Source of the DNA: Salipiger mucosus DSM 16094
GTDB taxonomy: Bacteria > Pseudomonadota > Alphaproteobacteria > Rhodobacterales > Rhodobacteraceae
Direction of reading: 5' to 3'
Length of the DNA: 64,000 nucleotides
Assembly (NCBI RefSeq): GCF_000442255.1
Contig: NZ_KE557274.1
Location: 423,310 to 487,309, forward strand
Below the pieces are notes generated by a model. It was not told where the DNA came from and ran no database searches. It saw nothing but the letters and a program-made list of their open reading frames with translations. This document shows, piece after piece, positions 51,130-60,078 of the stretch. The position numbers and the translations under genes are program-made. How positions within the stretch are numbered: position 1 is the stretch's first letter; every line of letters starts with the position of its first letter.

Positions 51130-52081
51130 TTTCGACCTCCACGGTTTCTGCATCGGTGATATCGCCCGGCCGGAACGGAAGGACGACGCTGGGTGTGTGT
51201 TCGCTCTGCCGGGCGGCGGGCTCGACATCGGACGGCGAAGAAATCTCGACGACTTCGGTTGCCAGATCCGAGAAGCAGAGATCGCGCTCGAGCTGTCCTT
51301 CGACCTGCTTCTGGAGCGAAGACATGAGGGTCGTGAGGCGTTCGTTCTCCATCCTCGCGTGCTGGACCTGTTGCTCGTTGTCGTCCGCGCGCCCGCGCTG
51401 GCGGGCGATCTCCTTCCGCAGCTCCTCTTCGCGCGCCTGGGCATCCGCACGCACCTTCCCGATTTCGGACTCGTGATCCCGGGTCATGGAATCGACCTTC
51501 CGGGCGGCGTTGCGCTGATGACGCTGAAGCTTGTGCATCAGGTCCTGTGCCTTGGCTTCGGCCTCCTCCGCGCGGGTTTGCGCGTTTGCGACCTTGGCAT
51601 TGGCGTCGCTCTGGATCGACATCACGGTGTCGTTGAGCTTCTTTTTCATCTCTTCGGCTTCGGCGACGTACGTCTCGGCTTCCTCGACCGACTTGGTGAG
51701 GGCCTTGATTTCCTCGTCCCTGGCTTCGACCTCCTTGAGCAGAGCCGAGACCCGGTTGGCAAGGTCGGTGTTGTAGGCCTGGTTCGCCGACATCTGGGCG
51801 TTGAAGGCCTGCCGGGCTTCCTCGATTTCCGCGGCACTGTTTTCGCGAACCTTCGCGAGCTCCGCCTGGCTGTCTTCCAGTTCCCTGCGAAGGCTGGCCA
51901 GTTCGGCTTGGGACTCGGCCTTTTCCTTCTTGAGATCCCGGACCGCCTCCATCAGGTCCTTGCGCTGCTGGTTGTGCTTGGCAAGGGTCTCCGTCAACCG
52001 ATGCATCGTGCCCTCGATGGGCGAGCCCGGCTGACCTTGCCGAGGCGCGTCTGCAGGGGTGTTCAAGTCGATTTTATTCAT
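51113..52081 (-). CDS. Long coiled-coil protein (SMC/KfrA-like appearance)
   Basis: 322 residues, continuous heptads from about 25 to 270 (HNQQRKDLMEAVRDLKKEKAESQAELASLRRELEDSQAELAKVRENSAAEIEEARQAF ...). No helix-turn-helix or ATPase motif seen, so KfrA or SMC identity is not supported. The start MNKIDLNTPAD at 52081 overlaps the dnaQ stop by 8 bp, so it is translated from the dnaQ message. Confidence 0.65.
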   Translation of the reverse strand: MNKIDLNTPADAPRQGQPGSPIEGTMHRLTETLAKHNQQRKDLMEAVRDLKKEKAESQAELASLRRELEDSQAELAKVRENSAAEIEEARQAFNAQMSANQAYNTDLANRVSALLKEVEARDEEIKALTKSVEEAETYVAEAEEMKKKLNDTVMSIQSDANAKVANAQTRAEEAEAKAQDLMHKLQRHQRNAARKVDSMTRDHESEIGKVRADAQAREEELRKEIARQRGRADDNEQQVQHARMENERLTTLMSSLQKQVEGQLERDLCFSDLATEVVEISSPSDVEPAARQSEHTPSVVLPFRPGDITDAETVEVENGRRQ

Positions 52082-52901
52082 GCATGTAACCTTTCTCGGG
52101 AAAGCCGTTGGCTTCTCTGAACACCTTGTTTTCGCAGACTTCAGTTTCGCTCGGCTTAATCTCCACGAGCCCGAGGATTTTATTTTCGACGGACGCCTGC
52201 GTGCCGCTGTCCCGGCGCTCTTCATCCGGTTGTGGCGTGGTATCCGGTCCATTCGATGTTCGGGCCGACGTTGCACCCGCCCGCCCGGTGGCCTTCCGTG
52301 CCAGACCCTTGCGCAGGTTCGGCCGCGTCCGCTTTTTCGATGGCGCTTTCGACTCCTGATCCTTCTCGAGGTCCAGCGAGTAGTTCGCGCCGCCGTTGAG
52401 TTCGAGCCAGAGCTTGGCGAGAAGATGGGCGTCGATGAGTGCGCCATGGCCGTCAGACCGGGAGGTCTTGTCGATCTTGTAGTGGTTGAGAAGCGTGTCC
52501 AGGCTGTGACTGCCTTTGTGAGGCAGCTTCTTGCGAGCGAAGACGAGAGAGTCGACAACGCTGTTGGTCAGGGCAGGACGTCCGGCCTTCTTCACTTCGG
52601 CCTTGATGAACTTCATGTCGAAGGTCGCATTGTGGGCCACAAGTCGACCGTCCCCGATGAACTCCAGGAAGTCATCCACGATGTCCGCGAAAACCGGCTT
52701 GTCTTTCAGAAAGTCTGTCTTGAGGCCATGAATCTTTGCGGCCTCCAGGGGGACCGAACGTTCTGGGTTGATGTAGACATGGAATTCCCTGCCGGTGGGC
52801 ACAAAGTTCACGAGCTCGACGCAGCCGACCTCCACGATCCTGTCACCTTTCTCGGGAGAAAACCCGGTGGTCTCGGTGTCGAAAACGATATCCTTCTGCA
52901 T
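52074..52901 (-). CDS. dnaQ: DNA polymerase III epsilon subunit-like 3'-5' exonuclease
   Basis: 275 residues. DEDDh exonuclease motifs: Exo I DIVFDTETTGFSPEKGDRIVEVGCVE (Asp, Glu), Exo II VAHNATFDMKFIKAE (Asp) and Exo III SRSDGHGALIDAHLLAKLW (His, Asp). The C-terminal 90 residues are charged and unstructured (QESKAPSKKRTRPNLRKGLARKATGRAG) and lack the usual alpha-binding segment I would recognise. Its presence close to a DnaE gene suggests a dedicated polymerase-exonuclease pair. Confidence 0.93.
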   Translation of the reverse strand: MQKDIVFDTETTGFSPEKGDRIVEVGCVELVNFVPTGREFHVYINPERSVPLEAAKIHGLKTDFLKDKPVFADIVDDFLEFIGDGRLVAHNATFDMKFIKAEVKKAGRPALTNSVVDSLVFARKKLPHKGSHSLDTLLNHYKIDKTSRSDGHGALIDAHLLAKLWLELNGGANYSLDLEKDQESKAPSKKRTRPNLRKGLARKATGRAGATSARTSNGPDTTPQPDEERRDSGTQASVENKILGLVEIKPSETEVCENKVFREANGFPEKGYMHE

Positions 52902-52924
52902 GTCGCCCTTCCAAATCCTTCTTG

Positions 52925-52954
52925 TTGACAGGTTTAGTATCTCACGACTATTCT
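52925..52954 (+). promoter_or_regulatory. Promoter TTGACA-N18-TATTCT
   Basis: TTGACA (52925-52930) and TATTCT (52949-52954), 18-bp spacer, ending 7 bp before the start codon at 52962, so the leader would be very short. The hexamers and spacing match those at 33789-33818. Confidence 0.5.
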
Positions 52955-52961
52955 TTCAACC

Positions 52962-53459
52962 ATGAATAAAATCTCTCCCTCCCGCTTCCTGCCCCGGATT
53001 CTCAAAGGCTTTCGCCGCGAAATCCTGTGGGGGATCTTGCTCGCCTGGGCCATCATCGCGGTGAAGGCATGGACCGACTCCGATCCCCGGCGTGTTCTCG
53101 TTCGCATGGTCGGCGAGGGCCGTGTTCAGGAAGCCGAGACCTACGCGGAAGGCATCGAGGTTGACCTTGCCCGGGCCCTGGCTCGCGTATCGGCGATGGA
53201 CGCGGATGCCACCTGCCGGGAGCTGGCCGCACGGCAGGTGAAGGCGGTCTCCGTGCAGACCGCCGGGATGATGGACCTGATCCTGAAAAGCGAGGAGTGG
53301 ACCTCGATGACAGAGGTGATCGAGGACGCGTCCAGAGCATATTTCGATGAGGGCTGCCCGACCGGCCCGGGAATGTGGTTGCTTGCACGCAAGCATCGCA
53401 ACTCCCAGAAAACCCAGGCCATCATCCGCGGGATGTTGAGCGTGACACGAGAGAACTGA
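52962..53459 (+). CDS. Membrane-anchored hypothetical protein
   Basis: 165 residues with one N-terminal anchor (RREILWGILLAWAIIAVKAW) and a helical soluble part containing three cysteines. Not recognised. Divergent from dnaQ and followed by the RusA gene. Confidence 0.6.
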   Translation: MNKISPSRFLPRILKGFRREILWGILLAWAIIAVKAWTDSDPRRVLVRMVGEGRVQEAETYAEGIEVDLARALARVSAMDADATCRELAARQVKAVSVQTAGMMDLILKSEEWTSMTEVIEDASRAYFDEGCPTGPGMWLLARKHRNSQKTQAIIRGMLSVTREN

Positions 53460-53485
53460 GCCATGCGGCCGGAAGGATCCTGAAA

Positions 53486-54124
53486 ATGACTCTGAAAATG
53501 ACCAGGGCCCAGGCCGCGCGCCTGGGAGCGTCTTCGAAAGACGAGGGATCCGGCAAGAAAGCGACCAGGCCCGGAAAGGCGCCCGACAAGGGACGCGTGG
53601 CGGTATCATCGGAAGAGCCGGAACGGGCGCCGGTCACCTTTCTCGTCCCGCTCCGCCCCCAGAGCAAGCACCGGCCACGGACCTATCCCGACGAGCGGTC
53701 GATCCGGAAGGGGTTCCGGGAGGCCAAGGGAAGCGTCGAAGAATTCATGAAACATCTCCGGATGCGGACCGTCACCACCAGCGAGACGCGGACCTTCGAG
53801 AAGGCCGTTGCCCAGGCGGCCTCCATGCAGATGAAGGGACAGCCCGCCATCGAGGGGCCGGTGGAGCTCAAGCTGGTCTTCATGCTGTCCGGCCGGAACG
53901 ATGTCTGGCCGGTGGGGCAGGGCGATGGGGATCTCGACAACCTCGAGAAATCCGTGTCCGACGCCCTGAACGGGATCACGTACAGTGACGACCGCATGAT
54001 CGTGTCCAAACAGTCCTGGAAAGTCTGCATCGACGGGCCGGACGGAATATGGATATCCGTGTCCCCGGCCCGCAACGACGCTATTATTGAAGCTCTGGAC
54101 GTGGTCGGCTCTCACGCTTCCTGA
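53486..54124 (+). CDS. rusA: RusA-family Holliday junction resolvase
   Basis: 212 residues. The C-terminal 130 residues are RusA-like with the metal-binding pattern GDGDLDNLEKSVSDALNGITYSDDRMIVSKQSWK (D-L-D-N-x2-K/E-x3-D-A-L-N-x5-DD). The N-terminal 60 residues are a basic linker (GSGKKATRPGKAPDKGRVAV). RusA resolves four-way junctions in phage and mobile-element recombination. Start MTLKMTRAQ at 53486; a second Met three codons on is equally possible. Its 3' end overlaps the helicase gene tail to tail. Confidence 0.88.
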   Translation: MTLKMTRAQAARLGASSKDEGSGKKATRPGKAPDKGRVAVSSEEPERAPVTFLVPLRPQSKHRPRTYPDERSIRKGFREAKGSVEEFMKHLRMRTVTTSETRTFEKAVAQAASMQMKGQPAIEGPVELKLVFMLSGRNDVWPVGQGDGDLDNLEKSVSDALNGITYSDDRMIVSKQSWKVCIDGPDGIWISVSPARNDAIIEALDVVGSHAS

Positions 54125-56258
54125 ACCGCACGTTCGGGCGATGCCGGCGCCGCGGTGCTTTCGCATTGGGAAATGTGATGCCCGAGCATTCGGGACCGCC
54201 GGAGGCCTGGGCGTCATCCATTTCCTCGATTTCGGGACCACGTGCCGGGCGACCGATCCCGCCGGTCTGCAGGAAAGCCGAGGGCCGCGTCTTCTGCTTG
54301 TTGCGGGCCTTGGCCCCGGTCACCATGACCGACTTGCGGGCCCGCGTAAGGGCGACGTGCGCGATCCGACGCTCCTCCTCGACGCCGCCGATGGGCGGAC
54401 CTGTCCAGGGATCGTCGATATCGCCCGGGATTTCCTCGAGAGCGCGCTGGGACGGCATCACGCCCTGTTCCCAGGCCGGCAGGAAGACGTGATCGTACTC
54501 GAGACCCTTGGAGGAGTGAATGCTGCCGATCCGCACACCGGTCTCTTCGTCTGCGGTGTCCGTCATCAGAGAGAACTCCTGCATGAACTCGATGATGTCC
54601 GGGAACTTCGATGACAGCGTCCGCAGGAAATCGACGTTCTGCATGCGGGCCTGTTTGGCGTCGTCCTCCTCGTTGCGATCCTTGATGTAGTCGCAGTAGC
54701 CGGTGTCCTCGTAGGCCATGTCCATCACCAGCGCCGGCTGCACGTCCATTTCGACGGCCGAAGAAAGCTCGGCCAACGCGGCGCCCAGTGCCGCGACCGC
54801 TTCGATCTTGGACTTCCCGACACTGGTCTCGACGGCGTCGGTGGTGATCAGGAAACAGGCTTCATGCATCGGAACGCGCCGGGCGGCCGCAACGTCGGTG
54901 ATCGCCTTCAGCGTCGTGGGGCCGAGACCGCGGCTGGGCTTGTTGGCCACGCGGGAGAAGGCGATCTCGTTGTAGGGGTCGACGGCCAGCTTCACGAAAG
55001 CCAGCATATCCTTGACCTCCTCCTTCTCGAGCAGCGTGTTGCCCCCCATCAGGTAGTAGGGGATGCCGGCGGTGATCAATTCCTTCTCGTAAGGCTTCAG
55101 AACGAAGGCCGCGCGGGCGATGATTGCCATTTCGTCCGGGTCCTCCCCGGCGGCAATAAGCTCCTTGATGCGCTTCACGACGACCTTCACCTCGCTGAAG
55201 TCGTTCGCCGCCTCGACGTATTTCACCGGATCGCCCCGCTTGCCGGCATCCAGTTGCTTGGGCGAGGGCCTGGAGTTGCAGTCCACGAGACGGTTGGCCG
55301 GCGCCAGGATTTCCTGCGTGCAGCGCCGGTTCGATTTCAGAACGACGTCGTAGGGCGCGCTGTCGGACAGGCGCTCCATGATCTGCGGCGCGCTGCCCCG
55401 GAAGGAGTAGAGGGACTGGTCGACATCCCCGACGACGAACAGGTTGCCCGAGTGACGGTAGAGGTGCTGCAGCCACCGGAATTGCAGCATGTTCGTGTCC
55501 TGGAACTCGTCGACGAGCAGGTACTTGATGCGGCGGCTTTCGCGCGCTGCGATGTCCGGCTTGCGGTCGAAAAGATGCACGACGCGCAGAAGCAGGTCGG
55601 AGAAATCGCACATGTTCTTCATGTCGAGCAGCGACTGGTATTCCTCGTAGAGGGCGACGAACTGGCGCTCCTGGTTCGCCAGCGACTCCGCGGCGGTCGC
55701 CTGCTCGATGTGCAGGCCGCATTCTTTCCAGCGCTGGATCTTTTGGGTGGCTTCCTTGAGGAAGGCCTTGCGATCCTTGTCGTAGGCGCGCTTCTCCTTC
55801 TTCTTGAGGTCGGAATGCACCTTGTCGGTCATGCCCTCGAGCTTGGGCGGCTCCTCGAATTCCGGATAGACCCCCGCGTTGGTGAGGGCCTCGTCCATGA
55901 TCTGCTTGATCTCGTCGTCGTCGACGATGGTGAAGCGCGCCGACTCCAGACCGGTCATTTCGGCGTAGCGGCGCAGGATCCGCAGCGACAAGGCGTGGAA
56001 GGTGCCCATGCGCACCCCGGCCGCGTCTTCACCCACGGTCTGTTCGACGCGCTCCCTGATTTCACGGGCCGCCTTGTTGGTGAAGGTCACGGCCATGATC
56101 TCGCTGGATTGCGCAAGCCCCTGATCGATGATGTAGGCGATGCGCGATTTCAGGGTTGTCGTCTTTCCCGTCCCGGCGCCGGCCATGATGCGGACCACGC
56201 CATCGCGCGCGGTCACGGCATCCCTCTGGTCGTCATCGAGGAAGTCCAGGTCAAGCAT
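54084..56258 (-). CDS. UvrD/PcrA-like superfamily 1 DNA helicase
   Basis: 724 residues. Motif I GAGTGKTTTL (26-35), Q-motif LDDDQRDAV, motif Ia AVTFTNKAAREIRERV, motif II YLLVDEFQDTN, motif III VVGDVDQSLYSFRGS, motif V IHSSKGLEYDHVFLPAWEQGVMP and motif VI RRIAHVALTRARKSV are intact. A 3'-5' unwinding role in replication or repair is expected. Divergent from the polymerase gene with a shared 83-bp promoter region. Likely a mobile-element paralogue and not the chromosomal UvrD, judging by neighbours. Confidence 0.93.
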   Translation of the reverse strand: MLDLDFLDDDQRDAVTARDGVVRIMAGAGTGKTTTLKSRIAYIIDQGLAQSSEIMAVTFTNKAAREIRERVEQTVGEDAAGVRMGTFHALSLRILRRYAEMTGLESARFTIVDDDEIKQIMDEALTNAGVYPEFEEPPKLEGMTDKVHSDLKKKEKRAYDKDRKAFLKEATQKIQRWKECGLHIEQATAAESLANQERQFVALYEEYQSLLDMKNMCDFSDLLLRVVHLFDRKPDIAARESRRIKYLLVDEFQDTNMLQFRWLQHLYRHSGNLFVVGDVDQSLYSFRGSAPQIMERLSDSAPYDVVLKSNRRCTQEILAPANRLVDCNSRPSPKQLDAGKRGDPVKYVEAANDFSEVKVVVKRIKELIAAGEDPDEMAIIARAAFVLKPYEKELITAGIPYYLMGGNTLLEKEEVKDMLAFVKLAVDPYNEIAFSRVANKPSRGLGPTTLKAITDVAAARRVPMHEACFLITTDAVETSVGKSKIEAVAALGAALAELSSAVEMDVQPALVMDMAYEDTGYCDYIKDRNEEDDAKQARMQNVDFLRTLSSKFPDIIEFMQEFSLMTDTADEETGVRIGSIHSSKGLEYDHVFLPAWEQGVMPSQRALEEIPGDIDDPWTGPPIGGVEEERRIAHVALTRARKSVMVTGAKARNKQKTRPSAFLQTGGIGRPARGPEIEEMDDAQASGGPECSGITFPNAKAPRRRHRPNVRFRKRESRPRPELQ

Positions 56259-56341
56259 AGTCTATCCTTTGTTTCCTGCAGTAATGTTGACTTTCTAGGT
56301 GGGGGATGTCAATGAAGAATAGTAATCCGGAGTGAGCCGCC
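56259..56341. promoter_or_regulatory. Divergent promoter between helicase and dnaE
   Basis: 83-bp AT-richer gap. TTGAC at about 56287 and its complement GTCAA about 25 bp on form a spaced inverted pair (TTGAC-N16-GTCAA), each usable as a -35 element, one per direction. GGAGTGAGCC before the dnaE ATG is its ribosome-binding site. Confidence 0.45.
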
Positions 56342-59300
56342 ATGCACACGCATCTTCTCGTGAAGAGCCAGTATTCCTTTTTCGAGGGCGCATCGAAAGT
56401 GAAAGACCTCCTGTCCGCAGCCAAGGACAAGGGGGCGCATTCCATCGCCCTGACCGACCGCAACAACATGTACGGCGCCTACGAGCTGTCCAAGCTCGCC
56501 AAGAAGGAAGAGATCCAGCCGATCCTGGGGGTCCAGCTTCCTCTTAAATTCGGCACGGACGCGAGCGACATCGGCTACATGGTGTTCCTGGCCCAAAACG
56601 AGAATGGTTACCGGAACCTTTGCCGGATCATGCGCGAGGCCCAGAAACCGAACGAGCACGGCACCATCGGGTACGTGGTGGGCGGTCGCCTGCTTGCAGA
56701 ACACTCAGACGACATCATTGCTCTGAGTGGCGGGGAAGACGGCGTTCTGGCGAACATGCTCCGCAAGGATATGCGAGAGGAAACCCGGCAGATGGTGACG
56801 TTCCTGCAAGGGGTCTTCGGGGACCGGTTCTATCTGCAGGTCAATCGCTCGGGCACCGAACTGGACGATCCTGAGATCGAGCGTCAGCTGGTCGAAATCG
56901 CGACGGACACATCCTTCGGCGCCAAGCGGGCAGACGGCACGAGCTTCTCCGGTGTTCCCGTGGTGGCCTCATCCGAGGTCCGCTACACGACGCCGGACCG
57001 GCATGATGCCTTCGAGATCCTCCAGGCCATCGAGAAAAACCGGAAAATCGAGATCGATGAAACGAGCGTGTCGGCCCAGACCGCCGGCCGATACTACATG
57101 CGTGACCGGAACGAGATGGAGGCGCTGTTCGCGGACATGCCCATGGCACTGCAGAACGCCAACCATATCGCCCGCCGCTGCTCGTTCATCGTCAATGACA
57201 GGGACCCGATCCTGCCGAGCTTCACCGATGGCAACACCAGCGAAATCGACGAGCTGCGGCGTCAGTCCCAGGAAGGCCTGGTAAACCGTCTGGCGGACCG
57301 GGATCTGGACGAAGCGGAGCGCAAGAAATACGAGGACAGGCTCGAATACGAGCTCGGGATCATCGATGGCATGGGGTTCCCCGGGTACTTCCTGATCGTG
57401 TCCGACTTCATCAAATGGGCAAAGGAGCGCGATATCCCGGTCGGCCCCGGGCGTGGTTCCGGCGCCGGGTCGATGGTGGCCTGGGCGCTGCTCATCACCG
57501 ATCTCGATCCCTTCAGGTTCGGCCTGCTGTTCGAGCGTTTTCTGAACCCGGATCGTGTCAGCATGCCGGACTTCGACATCGACTTCTGCCCGGATCGCCG
57601 CGATCAGGTGATCGAATACGTCCAGGAGAAGTACGGCGCAGAACAGGTCTCGATGATCAACACCTTCGGTGAGTTCAAGTCGAAGGCCGCTCTCAAGGAC
57701 GCGGCCCGGGCGCTCATGCACCCGCAGTTCGGGGTCTACGGCTTCGGGGAACTGAACACGCTCACGCAGATGGTTCCCAAGCAGGAAACGAGCGCGGAGC
57801 CCCAGCCGCTGGCGGACGCTTACGAGAATTCCGAGGAATTCCGCCGCCAGATCGACGAAAGCACCAAGCTGAAGGCGCTCTTCGACAAGGCCAAGCTCAT
57901 CGAGGGGCTCTACAAGAACACCTCCACCCACGCGGCCGGTGTGATTATCGGTGATCGCCCCCTGCAGGATCTGGTTCCGATCCGCTGGGACGAAGAAACC
58001 GGGCGCGCGGTGTCCCAGTTCAACATGAAGGCTTCGGAAAGCACCGGATTGGTAAAATTCGATTTCCTCGGGCTGAAGACCCTGTCGGTGATCAAGACGG
58101 CGGTGGATCATGTCAAGCGCACGCGCGGCAAGGAGATCGACATCTCCAAGGTCCCACTCGATGACGAGGCGGTCTACGCCATGATGCGGGAAGGCAATTC
58201 CATCGGCGTGTTCCAGTTCGAATCCGAAGGCATGCAGAAGGTGCTCCGGGATGTGGGACCGACGCGCATGGAAGACCTGATCGCCGCCGTGTCGCTCTAC
58301 CGGCCCGGCCCCATGGACAACATCCCCCACTACGCCGCCTGCAAGAACGGCAAGGTGGAGCCGACCTACCCGGAGCCCGTCGAGCGCACGAAGCCTTTCC
58401 TGGAAGAGACCTTCGGCATCATGATCTACCAGGAGCAGGTGATGCGTGTGGCCCAGGAGGTTGCCGGCTACTCGCTTGGCGGCGCCGACATGCTGCGCCG
58501 GGCCATGGGCAAGAAGATCGCCTCGGAGATGGACGCCCAGCGCGTGAAGTTCGTCGAAGGCGCCACCGAGCGCGGGACGTCCAAGGCCAAGGCGAACGAG
58601 CTGTTCGATACGATTGCCAAGTTCGCGGGCTACGGCTTCAACAAGTCGCACGCGGCGGCCTATGCCTACATCGCCTACCAGACCGCATGGCTGAAGGCCC
58701 ACTACCCCGCGGAGTTCTTCGCGGCCCTTCTGTCCTACGAGGACAAGGCCGAGCGCATGGCCGCCATCAAGGACGACATGGCCGTGTTCGGCATCGAGAT
58801 GCTTCCGCCGTCGATCAACCGGTCGACTGCCTACTTCCGGCCGGAAGAGCACGAGGACTCGACCGGCGGCTTCGGGATCCGGTTCGGCCTCACGGCAATC
58901 AAGGGCATCTCCGGCGAGATGACCGACTTCTTCGCGACCCGCCAGCAGGCTCCCTTCGCGTCGATCAAGGATTTCGCGGATCGAGGGGCAGGGTTCTTCA
59001 ACAAGTCCCGCCTCGAGAACCTGGCGGCCGCCGGTGCCTTCGACGATCTCGACGAGAATGGCCGCCGGGCACTCGCCGAGATCAACTGGCATCTCAAGAA
59101 CGCCAAGAAGGACCAGCGCCAGGCAAGCTTCTTCGAGGGCATGATCGAGGACTCCCTGCCCAAGGACCTCGTGGAAATGAAGGACTGGGGAAACCGTCTC
59201 GAACGGGAGTTCGAAGCCGTGGGCTTCTACTTCAAGGAGCACCCCATCGATCACTACCTTCCCAAGCTACGCCGGAAAGGGGTGAAACCCCTCGATGAAC

Positions 59301-60007
59301 ACGTCCGTCTCATGCAGGAGAGCGGCCGCGGCGAAAAAACGGGTGCCCTCGTCTGTGTCATGGTCGACAAGGCGCTGATCAAGGAATCGAAAAAGGGGAA
59401 CCGGTATCTCTGGGTCGCCGTGGCCGAGAAGATGTCGGCGTTCTCCGCGCCGTACTTCGGACCCCGGGGCGGCAAGGGACCGCCCATGGACAAGGCCCAC
59501 GAGGTGGCCGCCGCGGCGCAGGCCAACAAGGCGCCCGTCGTCGTGCGGATCGACCTCGTGTTCAAGGGCGACAACGAGGACATGGACATTTTCCTTCGTG
59601 ATATCGCGCCGGCTGACGATGTGGCCAGCGACATTCGTGGGGACCTGACGATCCGGTGCGAGCTGGAGGAATTTGCCGACACCTCGGACAGCACGAAAAT
59701 CAAGATGGATGCCGACCGACAGCATCGGGACGGGAAGATCTCTGACGAGGACTATAATCGGGCCCTGGCCCATGCCGAGCAAATCCGGGTCCAGACCGGC
59801 CTCAAGGAGCTCCGGGACTATCTTGACCAGGTGAAATCGGAAACCGACCAGGACGCGTCGGCCGCCAGCGTGGTTCGTCTCGAGCTCATGAAGGGCGCAA
59901 ACTTCGAGGGCGGCAAGGTTCTCGACGGCAAGTTCATGATCACCAACGCCGTGGAAAGCCGCCTCAAGTCCATGGACGGGATCGCCGGCCTGACCGAGGC
60001 GATCTGA
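56342..60007 (+). CDS. dnaE: DNA polymerase III alpha subunit, DnaE type
   Basis: 1221 residues. PHP domain at the N-terminus (HTHLLVKSQYSFFEGASKVKDLLSAAKDKGAHSIALTDRNNMYG). Palm and finger motifs: IPVGPGRGSGAGSMVAWALLITDLDPFRFGLLFERFLNP, the catalytic MPDFDIDFCPDRRD (two Asp) and DKAKLIEGLYKNTSTHAAGVII, then SLYRPGPMDNIP and FGIMIYQEQVMRVAQEVAGYSLGGADMLRRAMGKK. Slightly longer than E. coli DnaE, with an atypical charged C-terminus. The neighbouring dnaQ, helicase and rusA suggest an element-specific replisome or repair polymerase. The last 162 bp are duplicated at 61579-61740. Confidence 0.95.
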   Translation: MHTHLLVKSQYSFFEGASKVKDLLSAAKDKGAHSIALTDRNNMYGAYELSKLAKKEEIQPILGVQLPLKFGTDASDIGYMVFLAQNENGYRNLCRIMREAQKPNEHGTIGYVVGGRLLAEHSDDIIALSGGEDGVLANMLRKDMREETRQMVTFLQGVFGDRFYLQVNRSGTELDDPEIERQLVEIATDTSFGAKRADGTSFSGVPVVASSEVRYTTPDRHDAFEILQAIEKNRKIEIDETSVSAQTAGRYYMRDRNEMEALFADMPMALQNANHIARRCSFIVNDRDPILPSFTDGNTSEIDELRRQSQEGLVNRLADRDLDEAERKKYEDRLEYELGIIDGMGFPGYFLIVSDFIKWAKERDIPVGPGRGSGAGSMVAWALLITDLDPFRFGLLFERFLNPDRVSMPDFDIDFCPDRRDQVIEYVQEKYGAEQVSMINTFGEFKSKAALKDAARALMHPQFGVYGFGELNTLTQMVPKQETSAEPQPLADAYENSEEFRRQIDESTKLKALFDKAKLIEGLYKNTSTHAAGVIIGDRPLQDLVPIRWDEETGRAVSQFNMKASESTGLVKFDFLGLKTLSVIKTAVDHVKRTRGKEIDISKVPLDDEAVYAMMREGNSIGVFQFESEGMQKVLRDVGPTRMEDLIAAVSLYRPGPMDNIPHYAACKNGKVEPTYPEPVERTKPFLEETFGIMIYQEQVMRVAQEVAGYSLGGADMLRRAMGKKIASEMDAQRVKFVEGATERGTSKAKANELFDTIAKFAGYGFNKSHAAAYAYIAYQTAWLKAHYPAEFFAALLSYEDKAERMAAIKDDMAVFGIEMLPPSINRSTAYFRPEEHEDSTGGFGIRFGLTAIKGISGEMTDFFATRQQAPFASIKDFADRGAGFFNKSRLENLAAAGAFDDLDENGRRALAEINWHLKNAKKDQRQASFFEGMIEDSLPKDLVEMKDWGNRLEREFEAVGFYFKEHPIDHYLPKLRRKGVKPLDEHVRLMQESGRGEKTGALVCVMVDKALIKESKKGNRYLWVAVAEKMSAFSAPYFGPRGGKGPPMDKAHEVAAAAQANKAPVVVRIDLVFKGDNEDMDIFLRDIAPADDVASDIRGDLTIRCELEEFADTSDSTKIKMDADRQHRDGKISDEDYNRALAHAEQIRVQTGLKELRDYLDQVKSETDQDASAASVVRLELMKGANFEGGKVLDGKFMITNAVESRLKSMDGIAGLTEAI

Positions 60008-60014
60008 CAAACTA

Positions 60015-60051
60015 ACCGCGTCCGGAACGACAGTCTCGCTCCGGGCGCGGT
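60015..60051 (+). terminator. Hairpin after dnaE
   Basis: 12-bp stem ACCGCGTCCGGA / TCCGGGCGCGGT with one T-G pair and a 13-nt loop, 7 bp after the dnaE stop. No run of T follows. Confidence 0.6.
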
Positions 60052-60078
60052 TCGGCTCACTCGTGCGGCGTCAAGACA

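Noticed and set aside
51113..52081. Identification of the 322-residue coiled-coil protein as KfrA or SMC
   Set aside because: There is neither an N-terminal helix-turn-helix nor an ATPase head, so only the coiled coil can be stated.
56969..59254. 761-codon minus-strand frame antisense to dnaE
   Set aside because: The dnaE sense strand carries all polymerase motifs. The antisense frame is a by-product of codon bias, rich in Leu, Val, His and Arg, without domain features.
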